Origin: Desulfosporosinus meridiei DSM 13257
GTDB lineage: Bacteria; Bacillota; Desulfitobacteriia; Desulfitobacteriales; Desulfitobacteriaceae
Reading direction: 5' to 3'
NCBI RefSeq assembly: GCF_000231385.2
Contig: NC_018515.1
Coordinates: 4,236,501-4,300,500, forward strand
Length of the DNA: 64,000 nt
Below the pieces are notes generated by a model. It ran no database searches. It worked only from the letters and a program-made list of their open reading frames with translations, and was not told where the DNA came from. The position numbers and the translations under genes were made by a program. Shown here piece after piece: positions 33,431 to 41,716 of this stretch; within the stretch, counting starts at the first letter, position 1, and each line of letters begins with the position of its first letter.

Positions 33431-36048
33431 TACTTAGCCCCCCCTTGTGCACTAACAATCCTTTGTGGCCAGGTATGATCCGGCTTTAGCTTAATGGAAC
33501 CATTATATTTTTCAACTTGAACATTACAAGTGTTATACCCTTGCGTCCCTTGCCCGCCACAAAGCCCGCCATTTAACACATTCACGGCTCCGGCTTTACA
33601 GACCCCACTCTCCTCATCGATTTCAGCCCAAGCACCTTGACCCAGAGTCAGGGTTCCCGGCATCATTCGTTCAGTGAGATAAAGAGGTCTGATCACGCTT
33701 CCGTGCCGGCTGGTGATCTTAACAATATCATCCTTATGGATTCCCCTGGCTTCTGCGTCAGAAGGGTTCATGTAGAGTTCATTGCCGAAAGCCTCTCGCA
33801 ATCCGGGGATGTTATCCAAGGTGGAATGGCTGCGACGGGCATAGTGGATCGTCGTGAGCTGCAAGGGGTAATCACCCTTAACTTGTTTTTCGTAGTCAGT
33901 AAAGGTTTCTTCATAGCCCTCAGTAACATATTGATATTTGGCAATGGGGGCCAAGGTACTCCAGCCAAAGGCTTTAATATTATCTGCCAAAGCTTGACTG
34001 TGAATTTGAAACTTACCACTCTCTGTTCCCAAGGGGTTCTTCTCCGGGTCATCGATAAACTTTTTATAATCGATATAACCGTACTTATCCCCCGGAGCGC
34101 GGGGAACCTGATAAATCCCTCGTTCTTTAAATTCCTTATACCCAATCCGCCCCTGCTGTGGGGTTCCATCGACACCTAATTCTGCAATATCTTCTGCCGT
34201 TATGGTCACTAAGGGCTCATACCCTGAACCATCTTCTTTAATGACAGTGGAACCAGCTAGTTGGTTGAAGACCTTCTGTTTTTCTGACAAGGGATCAAGT
34301 TTCTTTGGATCAAAGCCCAGTCTTTTTCCGATCTCGAGATCGATCCAATTGTCATCTTTGGTTTCATAGAGGGGCTCGGTAACTTGGCTGTAATAAATAA
34401 GCATTTCCGGGTTACCCGTCAGAAAACCTCCGACCTTCTCCCATTCCGTGGTGGCAGGCAGGACAATATCGGAATATTTGGCGGTTGTCGTTAAGAAGTG
34501 AGCCGAACTCACGACAAATTCAACCTTGCGAAAGGCCTCAATTCCGCGCATAAGATTCGTGGCTTGGTTCAGTGGATTACCAACACCAATATTCACCAAG
34601 GCCCTAATGTCACAGGGCTGCTTACCCCTTACACCTGCGGTATATTCACCCTTGACAACGGCATCCCAAGCCTCATCCCAAACAATACCATGCCAGTTTG
34701 TTTTAAAGGGATCCGGTCCCGGAAAAGTAGGTTCTTTATAGAGAGGATTGGCTACAGTTGAGCCCCCGGCTTTTCCTGGGTTAACCAGTGCCGGTCCTCC
34801 ATAGCTTTGAGTATTGTGGCGATTATTGGAGCTGATGGAAGCTCCGGGTTTACCCACATTGCCCGTCATCCAGCCAACGGTCAGAAAGGCCTGGCAGAAT
34901 TGTTCACCCAGCATGGTTCTGGCAGCAGCCGAGGAGCTACTGAAGGTCATGGGTTTAGTGACAGCGATTTGATGAGCAAAGGTTCGAATAAGCTCCGGGT
35001 CAGTTCCGCAATGTTCAGAGGCCCATTCCGGAGTTTTTGGCTGGCCATCATAGGTTCCCAGCACATAATCCTTAAAGTTTTCTTGAGGATCGGCCCCTTC
35101 AGGCATATGGTCTTGATCAAAACCGACACAGTATTTATCCAAAAAGGCCTGATCATGAAGGTTGTTTGTGATCATATAGTGAGCCATGCCTAATAAAAGA
35201 GCTGTATCCGTTCCGGGGCGTACCGGAATCCATTCATCCGCTAAAATCTGGGCCGAATCCGTATAAAAGGGGTCGACCATGATAATCTTAGCTCCGGCAT
35301 CTTTGGCCTGTTTATAGTTATAGGCGGGATTACCGGCGCTGCTCCAAGCGGGATTTGAACCCCAGAGCACGATAAGCTTGGCATTCTTTAAATCAAGACG
35401 ATCATTAGAGCCTCTTGATCTGCCGCCATTCATGAACTGCTGGGGCTTAGGCCATGCTCCGTCAGAGGTGGTGCCCCAGTAAGTCATTGAGCCACCAAAA
35501 GCGTTGATGGACGGGATCGGGCTTTTGGTCAGAATTGATTTATTGCCGTAAGCTTCCTTAACCCGTTTCAGCTCTGCAGCGATGGAATCTAAGGCTTCAT
35601 CCCAAGATATTCTGACCCATTCATCCCTGCCTCTGAGTTCCCTTTTCCCACCGGTTCCCGGCTCCCAGTTCTTGCGTTTCATGGGGTACTTTAAGCGATC
35701 CGCACCATAAACTTGCTGACGTTGTGACCGTCCTCGCGCACACCCTCTTTGCTGGGGATAATCCGGGCTATCCGGATGCGTATCATCCGTCTTTTGACGC
35801 AGAACAACTCCGTCTACAACATAGGCCTTATTAAGACATCGACCTCCACAGTTGTGCCAACAGGCCGCTGTAATCCATTCCCCTTCTTTGCCGGCAAGGG
35901 CTGCCGCTTTCTCTGCATCGACTTTGGCTAATCCACAACCCGGTAAAGTTAAGGCTGCCGCAGTCCCTGCAGTGAGAGTCGCTGTCCAGCCGAGAAAGGA
36001 TCGTCTGTTAATGCTGTATTTCTTTGCATTCTCGATAAAATTTGCCAT
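33430..36048 (-). CDS. dmsA: Tat-exported molybdopterin oxidoreductase, DmsA-like catalytic subunit
   Basis: 872 residues of the complex iron-sulfur molybdoenzyme family. The twin-arginine signal NRRSFLGWTATLT (about 14-26) is followed by a hydrophobic stretch ending in LPGCG. A [4Fe-4S] motif follows (CWHNCGGRC with a fourth Cys in GCARGRS), then the bis-MGD domains with YGNKSILTKSPIPS, LIVLWGSNPAWSS and the C-terminal dinucleotide-binding domain (TIHYARRSHSTLDNI). It should reduce an S- or N-oxide or another oxyanion on the outer face of the membrane. The substrate cannot be assigned, because this subfamily is very diverse in Desulfitobacterium and relatives. GGAGGTGA precedes the ATG. A possible attenuator lies about 210 bp upstream. 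Confidence 0.9.
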   Translation of the reverse strand: MANFIENAKKYSINRRSFLGWTATLTAGTAAALTLPGCGLAKVDAEKAAALAGKEGEWITAACWHNCGGRCLNKAYVVDGVVLRQKTDDTHPDSPDYPQQRGCARGRSQRQQVYGADRLKYPMKRKNWEPGTGGKRELRGRDEWVRISWDEALDSIAAELKRVKEAYGNKSILTKSPIPSINAFGGSMTYWGTTSDGAWPKPQQFMNGGRSRGSNDRLDLKNAKLIVLWGSNPAWSSAGNPAYNYKQAKDAGAKIIMVDPFYTDSAQILADEWIPVRPGTDTALLLGMAHYMITNNLHDQAFLDKYCVGFDQDHMPEGADPQENFKDYVLGTYDGQPKTPEWASEHCGTDPELIRTFAHQIAVTKPMTFSSSSAAARTMLGEQFCQAFLTVGWMTGNVGKPGASISSNNRHNTQSYGGPALVNPGKAGGSTVANPLYKEPTFPGPDPFKTNWHGIVWDEAWDAVVKGEYTAGVRGKQPCDIRALVNIGVGNPLNQATNLMRGIEAFRKVEFVVSSAHFLTTTAKYSDIVLPATTEWEKVGGFLTGNPEMLIYYSQVTEPLYETKDDNWIDLEIGKRLGFDPKKLDPLSEKQKVFNQLAGSTVIKEDGSGYEPLVTITAEDIAELGVDGTPQQGRIGYKEFKERGIYQVPRAPGDKYGYIDYKKFIDDPEKNPLGTESGKFQIHSQALADNIKAFGWSTLAPIAKYQYVTEGYEETFTDYEKQVKGDYPLQLTTIHYARRSHSTLDNIPGLREAFGNELYMNPSDAEARGIHKDDIVKITSRHGSVIRPLYLTERMMPGTLTLGQGAWAEIDEESGVCKAGAVNVLNGGLCGGQGTQGYNTCNVQVEKYNGSIKLKPDHTWPQRIVSAQGGAK

Positions 36049-36475
36049 CCTTTAGTCACCTCCATAAATTCTGACGCCGTCTAGGCATTTGTGAATCTTA
36101 TAACACTATTAACCTTTCGCTATGGATGATCAGATCTCCTTTGTAAAAGGCTACAAGATTTGACCCTAAACTTTGTCTGTTGTGACAATTGACGGCACCA
36201 AAATTACGAGATTCCCTATATATTTAAATCCATTTATTATTGCGGTAGACGAATAGAAAAAAAGTTCTCATGAGTTTCGATACTCCTGAGAACTTTCTAA
36301 AGGCAGCTGCTCTTCCCTGCCGTCTGGGATCACCCAATTTAAGCTTACTTGGAGGATTGTCTTCTTTCATCTTAGGCCAAAAACCTTGAAATATTATTTT
36401 TCTCAACTATACTTAATAGTATTGTTCTTGGAAGAAGGATTAAACTTTCCCTGAGCAGAGTTAAGGAGGAAACAA
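36049..36475 (-). promoter_or_regulatory. long dmsA leader with strong intrinsic terminator
   Basis: On the minus strand AAAGTTCTCA-x-GAGT pairs with ACTC-x-TGAGAACTTT (36261-36296, one mismatch, 6-nt loop) and runs into T7 (36257-36263), about 210 nt before the dmsA ATG. No annotated gene feeds it, so it may end a leader RNA or small RNA. A 60-codon frame (36224-36406) crosses the hairpin. From its inner ATG it reads MKEDNPPSKLKLGDPRRQ, matches nothing known to me, and could be a leader peptide or chance. No known riboswitch was recognised in the preceding about 110 nt. Confidence 0.5.
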
Positions 36476-37123
36476 ATGCATCAGTCACGTCAGCGTTTTA
36501 TTTTCTACGTTTCAGGTATTATTATCATGACCTTTGGGATAGCGTTAACGATTCGTTCCTTAATGGGAACCTCCCCATTTGACGCACTCCTGGTAGGATT
36601 ATTTCAGACCTTTGGCTTAACCATTGGCAGTTGGGAAATAGTTGTAGGTCTGGTTCTGGTGTTATTTAACGCCGCTGCTCAGCGCCGAAAGCTTGAATAT
36701 TTTGCCTTACTTACCTCTTTGATTACCGGTATGGGAATTGACCTTTGGCTTTTTGTGCTAGGGGATTCAATCAGTCCTCTGACCCTCTTCGGTCAAGCTG
36801 CATGTTTAATACTCGGGGTAGGAATTGTGGGTTTAGGAGTTGCTGTAAATCTGCAAGCTGACTTTGCCCCCAATCCCATGGATCGCTCTATGCTGGTCAT
36901 TAATCAATTAACGGGACTTAATGTGGCAATTTCCCGGGCAATAATCAGCCTGGTTCTGGTCATACTTGCTTTCCTATTTGGCGGCCCTATCGGTATCGGC
37001 ACCTTATTTTCCGCCCTTATCACCGGGGTGTTTATAAAATTCTTCATGCCCTACACAGCTCGTTTAAACAAGGGGAAGGGGACCGATCCGGCCTCTGGAG
37101 ATGAAACACCCATTATTCATTAG
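36476..37123 (+). CDS. YczE/YitT-type membrane protein
   Basis: 215 residues with five predicted membrane helices. The first carries FYVSGIIIMTFGIALTIRS followed by GTSPFDALLVGL, the hallmark of the YczE family of unknown function (in Bacillus linked to lipopeptide production). NLQADFAPNPMDRSML is a second conserved stretch. AAGGAGG lies 5 nt before the ATG. It stands alone. A short copy of its 3' end is found at 22146-22168. Confidence 0.82.
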   Translation: MHQSRQRFIFYVSGIIIMTFGIALTIRSLMGTSPFDALLVGLFQTFGLTIGSWEIVVGLVLVLFNAAAQRRKLEYFALLTSLITGMGIDLWLFVLGDSISPLTLFGQAACLILGVGIVGLGVAVNLQADFAPNPMDRSMLVINQLTGLNVAISRAIISLVLVILAFLFGGPIGIGTLFSALITGVFIKFFMPYTARLNKGKGTDPASGDETPIIH

Positions 37124-37198
37124 AACAGCAGTTCTCTATTCTCTCAGGAAAATACCCAACTTTGAGATAAAAGAAAGGGTTCGGGGCCCTTCGCAAAC

Positions 37199-37227
37199 TT
37201 GATGTCATTACTGTATTAGAGTATAAT
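37199..37227 (+). promoter_or_regulatory. sigma-A promoter of the antisense antitoxin RNA
   Basis: TTGATG (37199-37204), a 17-bp spacer and a consensus TATAAT (37222-37227) on the plus strand. Transcription would start near 37234. No protein gene begins downstream on this strand for 550 bp. Confidence 0.75.
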
Positions 37228-37233
37228 TAGCTA

Positions 37234-37350
37234 AGAAATAGTATAGATTAAAACCGGGATGTGCCAACATCCCGGCTGTACAACTGGCCGTAGTGAGCGG
37301 CGAATGATGAAAGAGCAAGGTGCCCGGCGGAATGGACTACTTGCTCTTTT
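37234..37350 (+). ncRNA. antisense antitoxin RNA of type I module (RatA/SR4-like arrangement)
   Basis: A predicted RNA of about 117 nt from the promoter at 37199-37227 to a terminator formed by AAAGAGCAAG (37310-37319) and CTTGCTCTTTT (37340-37350). It overlaps the last codons and the 3' untranslated region of the toxin mRNA, as in txpA/ratA and bsrG/SR4. Pairing would promote decay or block translation. Confidence 0.65.
37248..37275 (-). terminator. terminator of the toxin mRNA
   Basis: CCGGGATGT and ACATCCCGG (37254-37275) form a perfect 9-bp stem around 4 nt. On the minus strand TTTT follows. It lies about 62 nt after the toxin stop, inside the antisense RNA. Confidence 0.75.
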
Positions 37351-37423
37351 GCGTTCCTTTAAGTATTAACACAATAAGTGTTGCAAATGCAATCGCAAAC
37401 ATAAGCGCTTCATACACACTCAT
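37337..37423 (-). CDS. type I toxin peptide, holin-like (TxpA/BsrG family)
   Basis: A 28-residue hydrophobic peptide, MSVYEALMFAIAFATL plus IVLILKGTQKSK, with one membrane helix and a basic tail. This is the pattern of Hol_Tox / TxpA-BsrG toxins (M-S/T-x-Y-E-A-L-x-x-x-I-x-F). The ATG lies 7 nt after GGGGGTGAG. Such peptides damage the membrane or disturb cell-wall synthesis when not silenced by antisense RNA. A convergent sigma-A promoter and two terminators around it support a complete toxin/antitoxin module. Confidence 0.82.
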   Translation of the reverse strand: MSVYEALMFAIAFATLIVLILKGTQKSK

Positions 37424-37520
37424 AAGCCTCACCCCCTTTCCGGGGATTCAGCCGCCCACCCGCCATCTTCAGTTGTACAATGTCAATTATGGCATACTTT
37501 CCCAGTATAGACGCGAGTTG

Positions 37521-37558
37521 TTTGACAAAAAGTCAAATCTATTTGTATTTTTGTCAAA
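37521..37558. promoter_or_regulatory. 11-bp inverted repeat upstream of toxin gene
   Basis: TTTGACAAAAA (37521-37531) and TTTTTGTCAAA (37548-37558) form a perfect inverted repeat. It lies upstream of a TATACT on the minus strand and contains TTGACA on both strands, so it may be an operator or overlapping divergent -35 boxes. Confidence 0.45.
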
Positions 37559-37644
37559 TAATGACCGTTACGTTAAGTATGATTAAAGTAGTTAATTGTC
37601 AAACTTGTTTCCCTTTAGCCTAAGGCTAGATATTGAAAGCGACT

Positions 37645-37671
37645 GAGTCTGATTAAATCAGGCTCTTTTTT
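37645..37671 (+). terminator. intrinsic terminator without an obvious gene
   Basis: GAGTCTGA (37645-37652) pairs with TCAGGCTC (37658-37665, one G-T pair) and runs into T6. A weak plus-strand promoter (TTGACA near 37522, TATTTT 18 bp on) could give a short RNA of about 115 nt. Confidence 0.6.
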
Positions 37672-37739
37672 ATACTGATGTTGACAACGAATCGCAAGCT
37701 TTACCAAGTTGCCGAGAAGGGCGGGTTATTATCCAAAAG

Positions 37740-38341
37740 TTCAGTACGGCTTTCAAAAAAATGATAGGGGAGCCCAATAACTGCCAAATTTGAATTATTC
37801 TCAGGCTTATATCCTCTTAGGAGTCCCGGAGGAAGAGCGAGGGCAGTTTATCGCAGAAATTGATGTAGAGGGTCTGTCTGCCCGCGAACTGCAAAAGGCG
37901 GTTAAGGAGCGGAGCCAGGCCCTGCAGGAGCGAGACCAGGCTCTGCAGGAAAAAGCGGAACTCCGGCAGGCCCTGAGCGAGCAAGAGAGCCAAATAACTC
38001 AGCTGACCACTGAGCGCAACAACCTGAAAACTAAGGCAGAGCAATTAAACAAGTCTCAAGGAGAACAGGAGACCAAAGCGGCAAATCTGGAGAAAAAGTT
38101 AGAATCTCTTAAGAAAAGCACATCTTATGAAGGCCTCCAAAAGATAAACAAGAACCTTATTGCCGCGCAGCACAAGACTAACGCCAATCAAATTGCCTTT
38201 TTATACGAGAGTCTGGACAAAACCTTCAAGCAACTGGTCTGGGAATTGAGCAGCTTCGCTGACAAGGATAAGGATACCTATGAAGTGTATAAAAGCAAGG
38301 TGTTTGATTTTTTAACGAAAGGTTTGAAAGAGAAATTCTGA
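37740..38341 (+). pseudogene. decayed DUF3102 coiled-coil protein gene
   Basis: The open part (37790-38341, TTG start, 183 codons) begins NYSQAYILLGVPEEERGQF, which in intact DUF3102 proteins lies in the middle of the protein. A long coiled coil of about 70 residues follows (QERDQALQEKAELRQAL and so on). Just upstream another frame reads MIGEPNN, the usual preceding segment, so a single-base frameshift and loss of the N-terminal half are likely. Such proteins are phage- or plasmid-associated with unknown function. The remaining frame could still be translated, but it lacks a ribosome binding site. Confidence 0.65.
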
Positions 38342-38385
38342 CAGGTTTGCTAACGGACTTGCCAAAGATCTGAGCATATGGAGGC

Positions 38386-39537
38386 CTATACATTTTTAAT
38401 GATCTCAATGGGGTTTAATTTAATACACCTGAGAGCGGGAAAAATGGCTGTTGACATTGAAACTACAAAGAAAATAAGGATAGATAAGGTGATAAACCTA
38501 TAATCCACTGTAACATTAACAACAGGCGATCCTTGAGCAGTCACAATGTATCGATTGAATCCACAAAGAAAGACGACAAGGAAACCAAGACAAAGGGCGA
38601 TTCCTACAAGACTAAGTAATAACGCTTGATAGAAAAAGACAAGGCTTGCCGAAAAGTCCGTGAGACCCATGGCCTTTAAGATCCCAACTTGTTTTGATTT
38701 TTGAAAGACATTAATGGTCAATATATTGACGATACTTATAATGGTCGCCAGCATAATGAAGAATTGAATGACAAGGGTTACTATTTTTTGCCCTATGATT
38801 GCACTGACTATTAACTGATTCTGGGCTTTCCAATTAGATACATCTAACTCTTCCCCGGAGAGGGCGCTCCTAATCCGGGCACTGACAACATCAGCCAGAT
38901 AGGGATCGTGAATCGTTAATTCAATCTCAGTCACCTGATCAGCAAAACCGATAAAGTTTTGCGCCGTGGCCAAATTGGTAATCACCCACGCTTTATTAAT
39001 ATTAAAGACTCCGAAATCATACAAGCCAATAATTTTCATGGTCACCGTTTGTCTGCCAAGGGTTATGATACTAACCTCATCCCCGACTTTGACACCTAAG
39101 CGCTCAGCTAACTCTTTGCCGAGTAAAATCTCATTTAGATTAACCGGTGAACTTCCTTCGTAAATTGCCATTGCAATGTTATATAGACCCTCGGTATCTA
39201 TGATATTAAACCCCCGTATCAGTATCGGGATAGTCATTTTCCCAAGTTTTATCCACGCTTGGCTATTGACATTGGGGGATACAGCGTCAACTTCCGGAAA
39301 ATTACTTCTAATCCTGTCCCCTTCCTTCTGCCAGTCACTAAATCCTCCACTTTTAGAGTACATTGTAATATGAGGGCTATAAGCCAATATTTTATTCATT
39401 AATGTTTTTTCAAGCCCTTGACTGACCAGACCGATAAAAGTCTGTACGGAGACTCCTATGGCTATGCCGAAAATGACTAAGCTTGTTTGTAGTTTTTTAT
39501 CAAGCAGAAACCGCCAGGCAATTTTTAAAGGTAACAT
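38386..39537 (-). CDS. FtsX/MacB-like ABC transporter permease
   Basis: 383 residues: a TM helix near 20-45, a large extracytoplasmic MacB-PCD-like domain (about 50-240), and three C-terminal helices with the conserved KSKQVGILKAMGL and LNPIEIIKN motifs. This is the LolC/E-MacB architecture. The matching ATPase is not in the window. It lies 4 bp after rmlB at the end of the glycan locus, with only AAGGA touching the ATG, so expression may depend on read-through. A role in exporting or handling a surface component is conceivable but unsupported. Confidence 0.8.
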   Translation of the reverse strand: MLPLKIAWRFLLDKKLQTSLVIFGIAIGVSVQTFIGLVSQGLEKTLMNKILAYSPHITMYSKSGGFSDWQKEGDRIRSNFPEVDAVSPNVNSQAWIKLGKMTIPILIRGFNIIDTEGLYNIAMAIYEGSSPVNLNEILLGKELAERLGVKVGDEVSIITLGRQTVTMKIIGLYDFGVFNINKAWVITNLATAQNFIGFADQVTEIELTIHDPYLADVVSARIRSALSGEELDVSNWKAQNQLIVSAIIGQKIVTLVIQFFIMLATIISIVNILTINVFQKSKQVGILKAMGLTDFSASLVFFYQALLLSLVGIALCLGFLVVFLCGFNRYIVTAQGSPVVNVTVDYRFITLSILIFFVVSMSTAIFPALRCIKLNPIEIIKNV

Positions 39538-39540
39538 TCC

Positions 39541-40617
39541 TTAATAGCCCGCAACCTTATCACTGATGTCGGGATACATCCTTTTATAATAATTGGCATA
39601 ATCACCGGAGTTAATGTTTTCCATCCACTCCGTATTCTCCAAATACCATTCTATAGTCTCTTTTATCCCTTGCTCAAAGGAATAAGCCGGTTCCCACCCC
39701 AGCTCCGTTGCTATTTTTGTATTATCTATAGCATATCTTCGATCGTGTCCGGGACGATCTTTAACGTGTTTAATTAAGTCTTTCGACTTGCCAAGAGTAT
39801 TAATAATCAATTTGACAATTTCTAGATTGGTTTTTTCATTGTTTCCGCCAATATTATAGACCTCTCCGTCCTTTCCTTTGTGCAGAACTGTATCAATAGC
39901 GGTGCAGTGATCTGCTACATGCAGCCAGTCTCTTACTTGCCTGCCATCGCCATAAACAGGAAGTTCTTTTTCTTTCAGGCAGTTATTAATCATAAGGGGA
40001 ATCAGCTTTTCCGGGAACTGATAGGGCCCATAATTATTACTGCACCTTGTTATATTGACGGGTGTACCAAAGGTTTCATGATAAGCTCTTACAAGCATAT
40101 CGGCGCTTGCTTTGGAGGCCGAATAGGGGCTGTTCGGCAGCAGCGGCATCGTCTCAACAAACCTGCCTGTCTCACCTAAAGCTCCGTAGACTTCATCCGT
40201 TGATACTTGAATAAACTTTGCTCCTGGTCTGTATCTCTTGCAATGCTTATCAGCAGGCTTTATTTTCCAATGCTTCTTTGCCACATCCAGCAAAACATGG
40301 GTTCCGATAACATTAGTGGTTAAGAAAACTTCCGGTTCTTCGATACTTCTGTCAACATGTGATTCTGCAGCAAAGTTTACAACTGTATCAATATTATAGG
40401 TTGAAAATATTTCTTCCATCCTTTGTCTGTCCCTGATATCTGCTTTGATAAATGAATAGTTATAGTTATCAGATATAGCTTGTAAGTTTTCCAGATTCCC
40501 CGCATAGGTCAAGGCATCAACATTAATAATTTTATAGTTAGGGTGCTTGTACAACATTGTTTTTACAAAGTTGCTGCCAATAAAGCCAGCACCTCCTGTG
40601 ACTAGAATAAATTTCAT
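39541..40617 (-). CDS. rmlB: dTDP-glucose 4,6-dehydratase RmlB
   Basis: 358-residue extended SDR. N-terminal VTGGAGFIGSNF binds NAD. STDEVYG holds the active-site Asp-Glu pair, and YSASKASAD has the catalytic Tyr-x-x-x-Lys. It converts dTDP-glucose to dTDP-4-keto-6-deoxyglucose. With RmlA and the NDP-hexose 2,3-dehydratase in the same operon, and without RmlC or RmlD, the product probably goes to a 2,6-dideoxy (amino) sugar rather than rhamnose. ATG at 40617 follows GGAGAAGG. Confidence 0.93.
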   Translation of the reverse strand: MKFILVTGGAGFIGSNFVKTMLYKHPNYKIINVDALTYAGNLENLQAISDNYNYSFIKADIRDRQRMEEIFSTYNIDTVVNFAAESHVDRSIEEPEVFLTTNVIGTHVLLDVAKKHWKIKPADKHCKRYRPGAKFIQVSTDEVYGALGETGRFVETMPLLPNSPYSASKASADMLVRAYHETFGTPVNITRCSNNYGPYQFPEKLIPLMINNCLKEKELPVYGDGRQVRDWLHVADHCTAIDTVLHKGKDGEVYNIGGNNEKTNLEIVKLIINTLGKSKDLIKHVKDRPGHDRRYAIDNTKIATELGWEPAYSFEQGIKETIEWYLENTEWMENINSGDYANYYKRMYPDISDKVAGY

Positions 40618-40623
40618 CAAAAC

Positions 40624-40765
40624 CTTCTCCTTTAGCTCTAGCTTTAACTCTTTCTTTAGTTCAAACTTTTACTTTAGATCAACTTCAATTTTAGCTCTAG
40701 CCTTGACTTCAGATCTAACTTCAGCTTTAACTCTAACTTAGGTTTCAACTTTAACCTTAAATATA
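40624..40765. repeat. degenerate short tandem repeat between rmlA and rmlB
   Basis: The whole 160-bp spacer is built from variants of CTTTAACTCTAGC (for example GCTCTAGCTTTAACTC, CTTTAGATCAACTTC, CTAACTTCAGCTTTAAC). The purine/pyrimidine period is about 6 bp. It looks like an expanded and decayed microsatellite and contains no gene. Confidence 0.7.
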
Positions 40766-40777
40766 AAACCCAAATTT

Positions 40778-41644
40778 CTATTCATTTAACAACGATAAAA
40801 TGTACTGGCCGTAGTCTGTCATCTTCAAGCTTTCGCCAATAACTTTTAATTCCTGATCATTAATGAATTCTCTCCGCCAGGCAATTTCCTCTAAACAGGC
40901 TATATAAAATCCTTGCCTGGACTGGACTGCCTCAACATACTCAGCAGCCTTTTGCATGCCATCAGGAGTACCAGTATCCAGCCAAGCCATACCACGGCCC
41001 AGCAGAATTACATTAAGCTCCTCTTGTTCAAGATAAGCATTATTGACGGCAGTAATTTCAATTTCGCCCCGTTCTGAAGGCTGAACACTTTTAGCTATCC
41101 CTACAACCTGGTTGTCGTAAAAATACAATCCCGGAACAGCATAATTTGATTTTGGTTTGCTTGGTTTTTCTTCAATGGAAATAACTTTTCTATTTTTATC
41201 GAATTCAACAACCCCAAAGGATCGCGCATCTTTCACAGGATAGCCAAAGATGTAAGCACCCTTTTTTAATTCACTAGCCTTATTAAGCAGGCGCACAAAG
41301 TCTTGTCCATAGAAAATATTGTCGCCCAAAATTAAGCAAACTCTATCGCCGGCAATAAAATCTTTGCCAAGTATAAAGGCATCGGCAAGCCCTCTGGGAG
41401 TTTCTTGTACCTTATAGCAAAGATTAAGCCCCAACCTGGAACCATTTTCAAACAGCTTTTCATAGATGGGTGTATCCTCTGGCGTTGATATGATAAGTAT
41501 CTCTCGAATACCAGCCATCATTAAGACTGAAAGAGGATAATAGATCATGGGTTTATCGTAAATAGGCAATAATTGTTTGGACACTGCCTGCGTCATTGGG
41601 TACAACCGAGTTCCTTTGCCTCCCGCAAGAATTATACCTTTCAT
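40778..41644 (-). CDS. rmlA: glucose-1-phosphate thymidylyltransferase RmlA
   Basis: 288 residues. N-terminal GIILAGGKGTRLYPMTQ is the nucleotidyltransferase signature, followed by QLLPIYDKPMIYYPLS and LGDNIFYG. It makes dTDP-glucose from dTTP and glucose-1-phosphate, feeding RmlB. Length is standard. It lies between the second DegT aminotransferase and rmlB on the same strand. Confidence 0.95.
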   Translation of the reverse strand: MKGIILAGGKGTRLYPMTQAVSKQLLPIYDKPMIYYPLSVLMMAGIREILIISTPEDTPIYEKLFENGSRLGLNLCYKVQETPRGLADAFILGKDFIAGDRVCLILGDNIFYGQDFVRLLNKASELKKGAYIFGYPVKDARSFGVVEFDKNRKVISIEEKPSKPKSNYAVPGLYFYDNQVVGIAKSVQPSERGEIEITAVNNAYLEQEELNVILLGRGMAWLDTGTPDGMQKAAEYVEAVQSRQGFYIACLEEIAWRREFINDQELKVIGESLKMTDYGQYILSLLNE

Positions 41645-41716
41645 CCTTTTCCCTCCAATTCTTTCGTTAAACCAACTTTCTCTAGTAAGACAACTAACTA
41701 CGTTAAAACAACCTGC

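Noticed and set aside
36224-36406. 60-codon minus-strand frame upstream of dmsA as a real gene
   Set aside because: It runs through a strong terminator hairpin, lacks a clear ribosome binding site and matches no family known to me. It is kept only as a leader feature.
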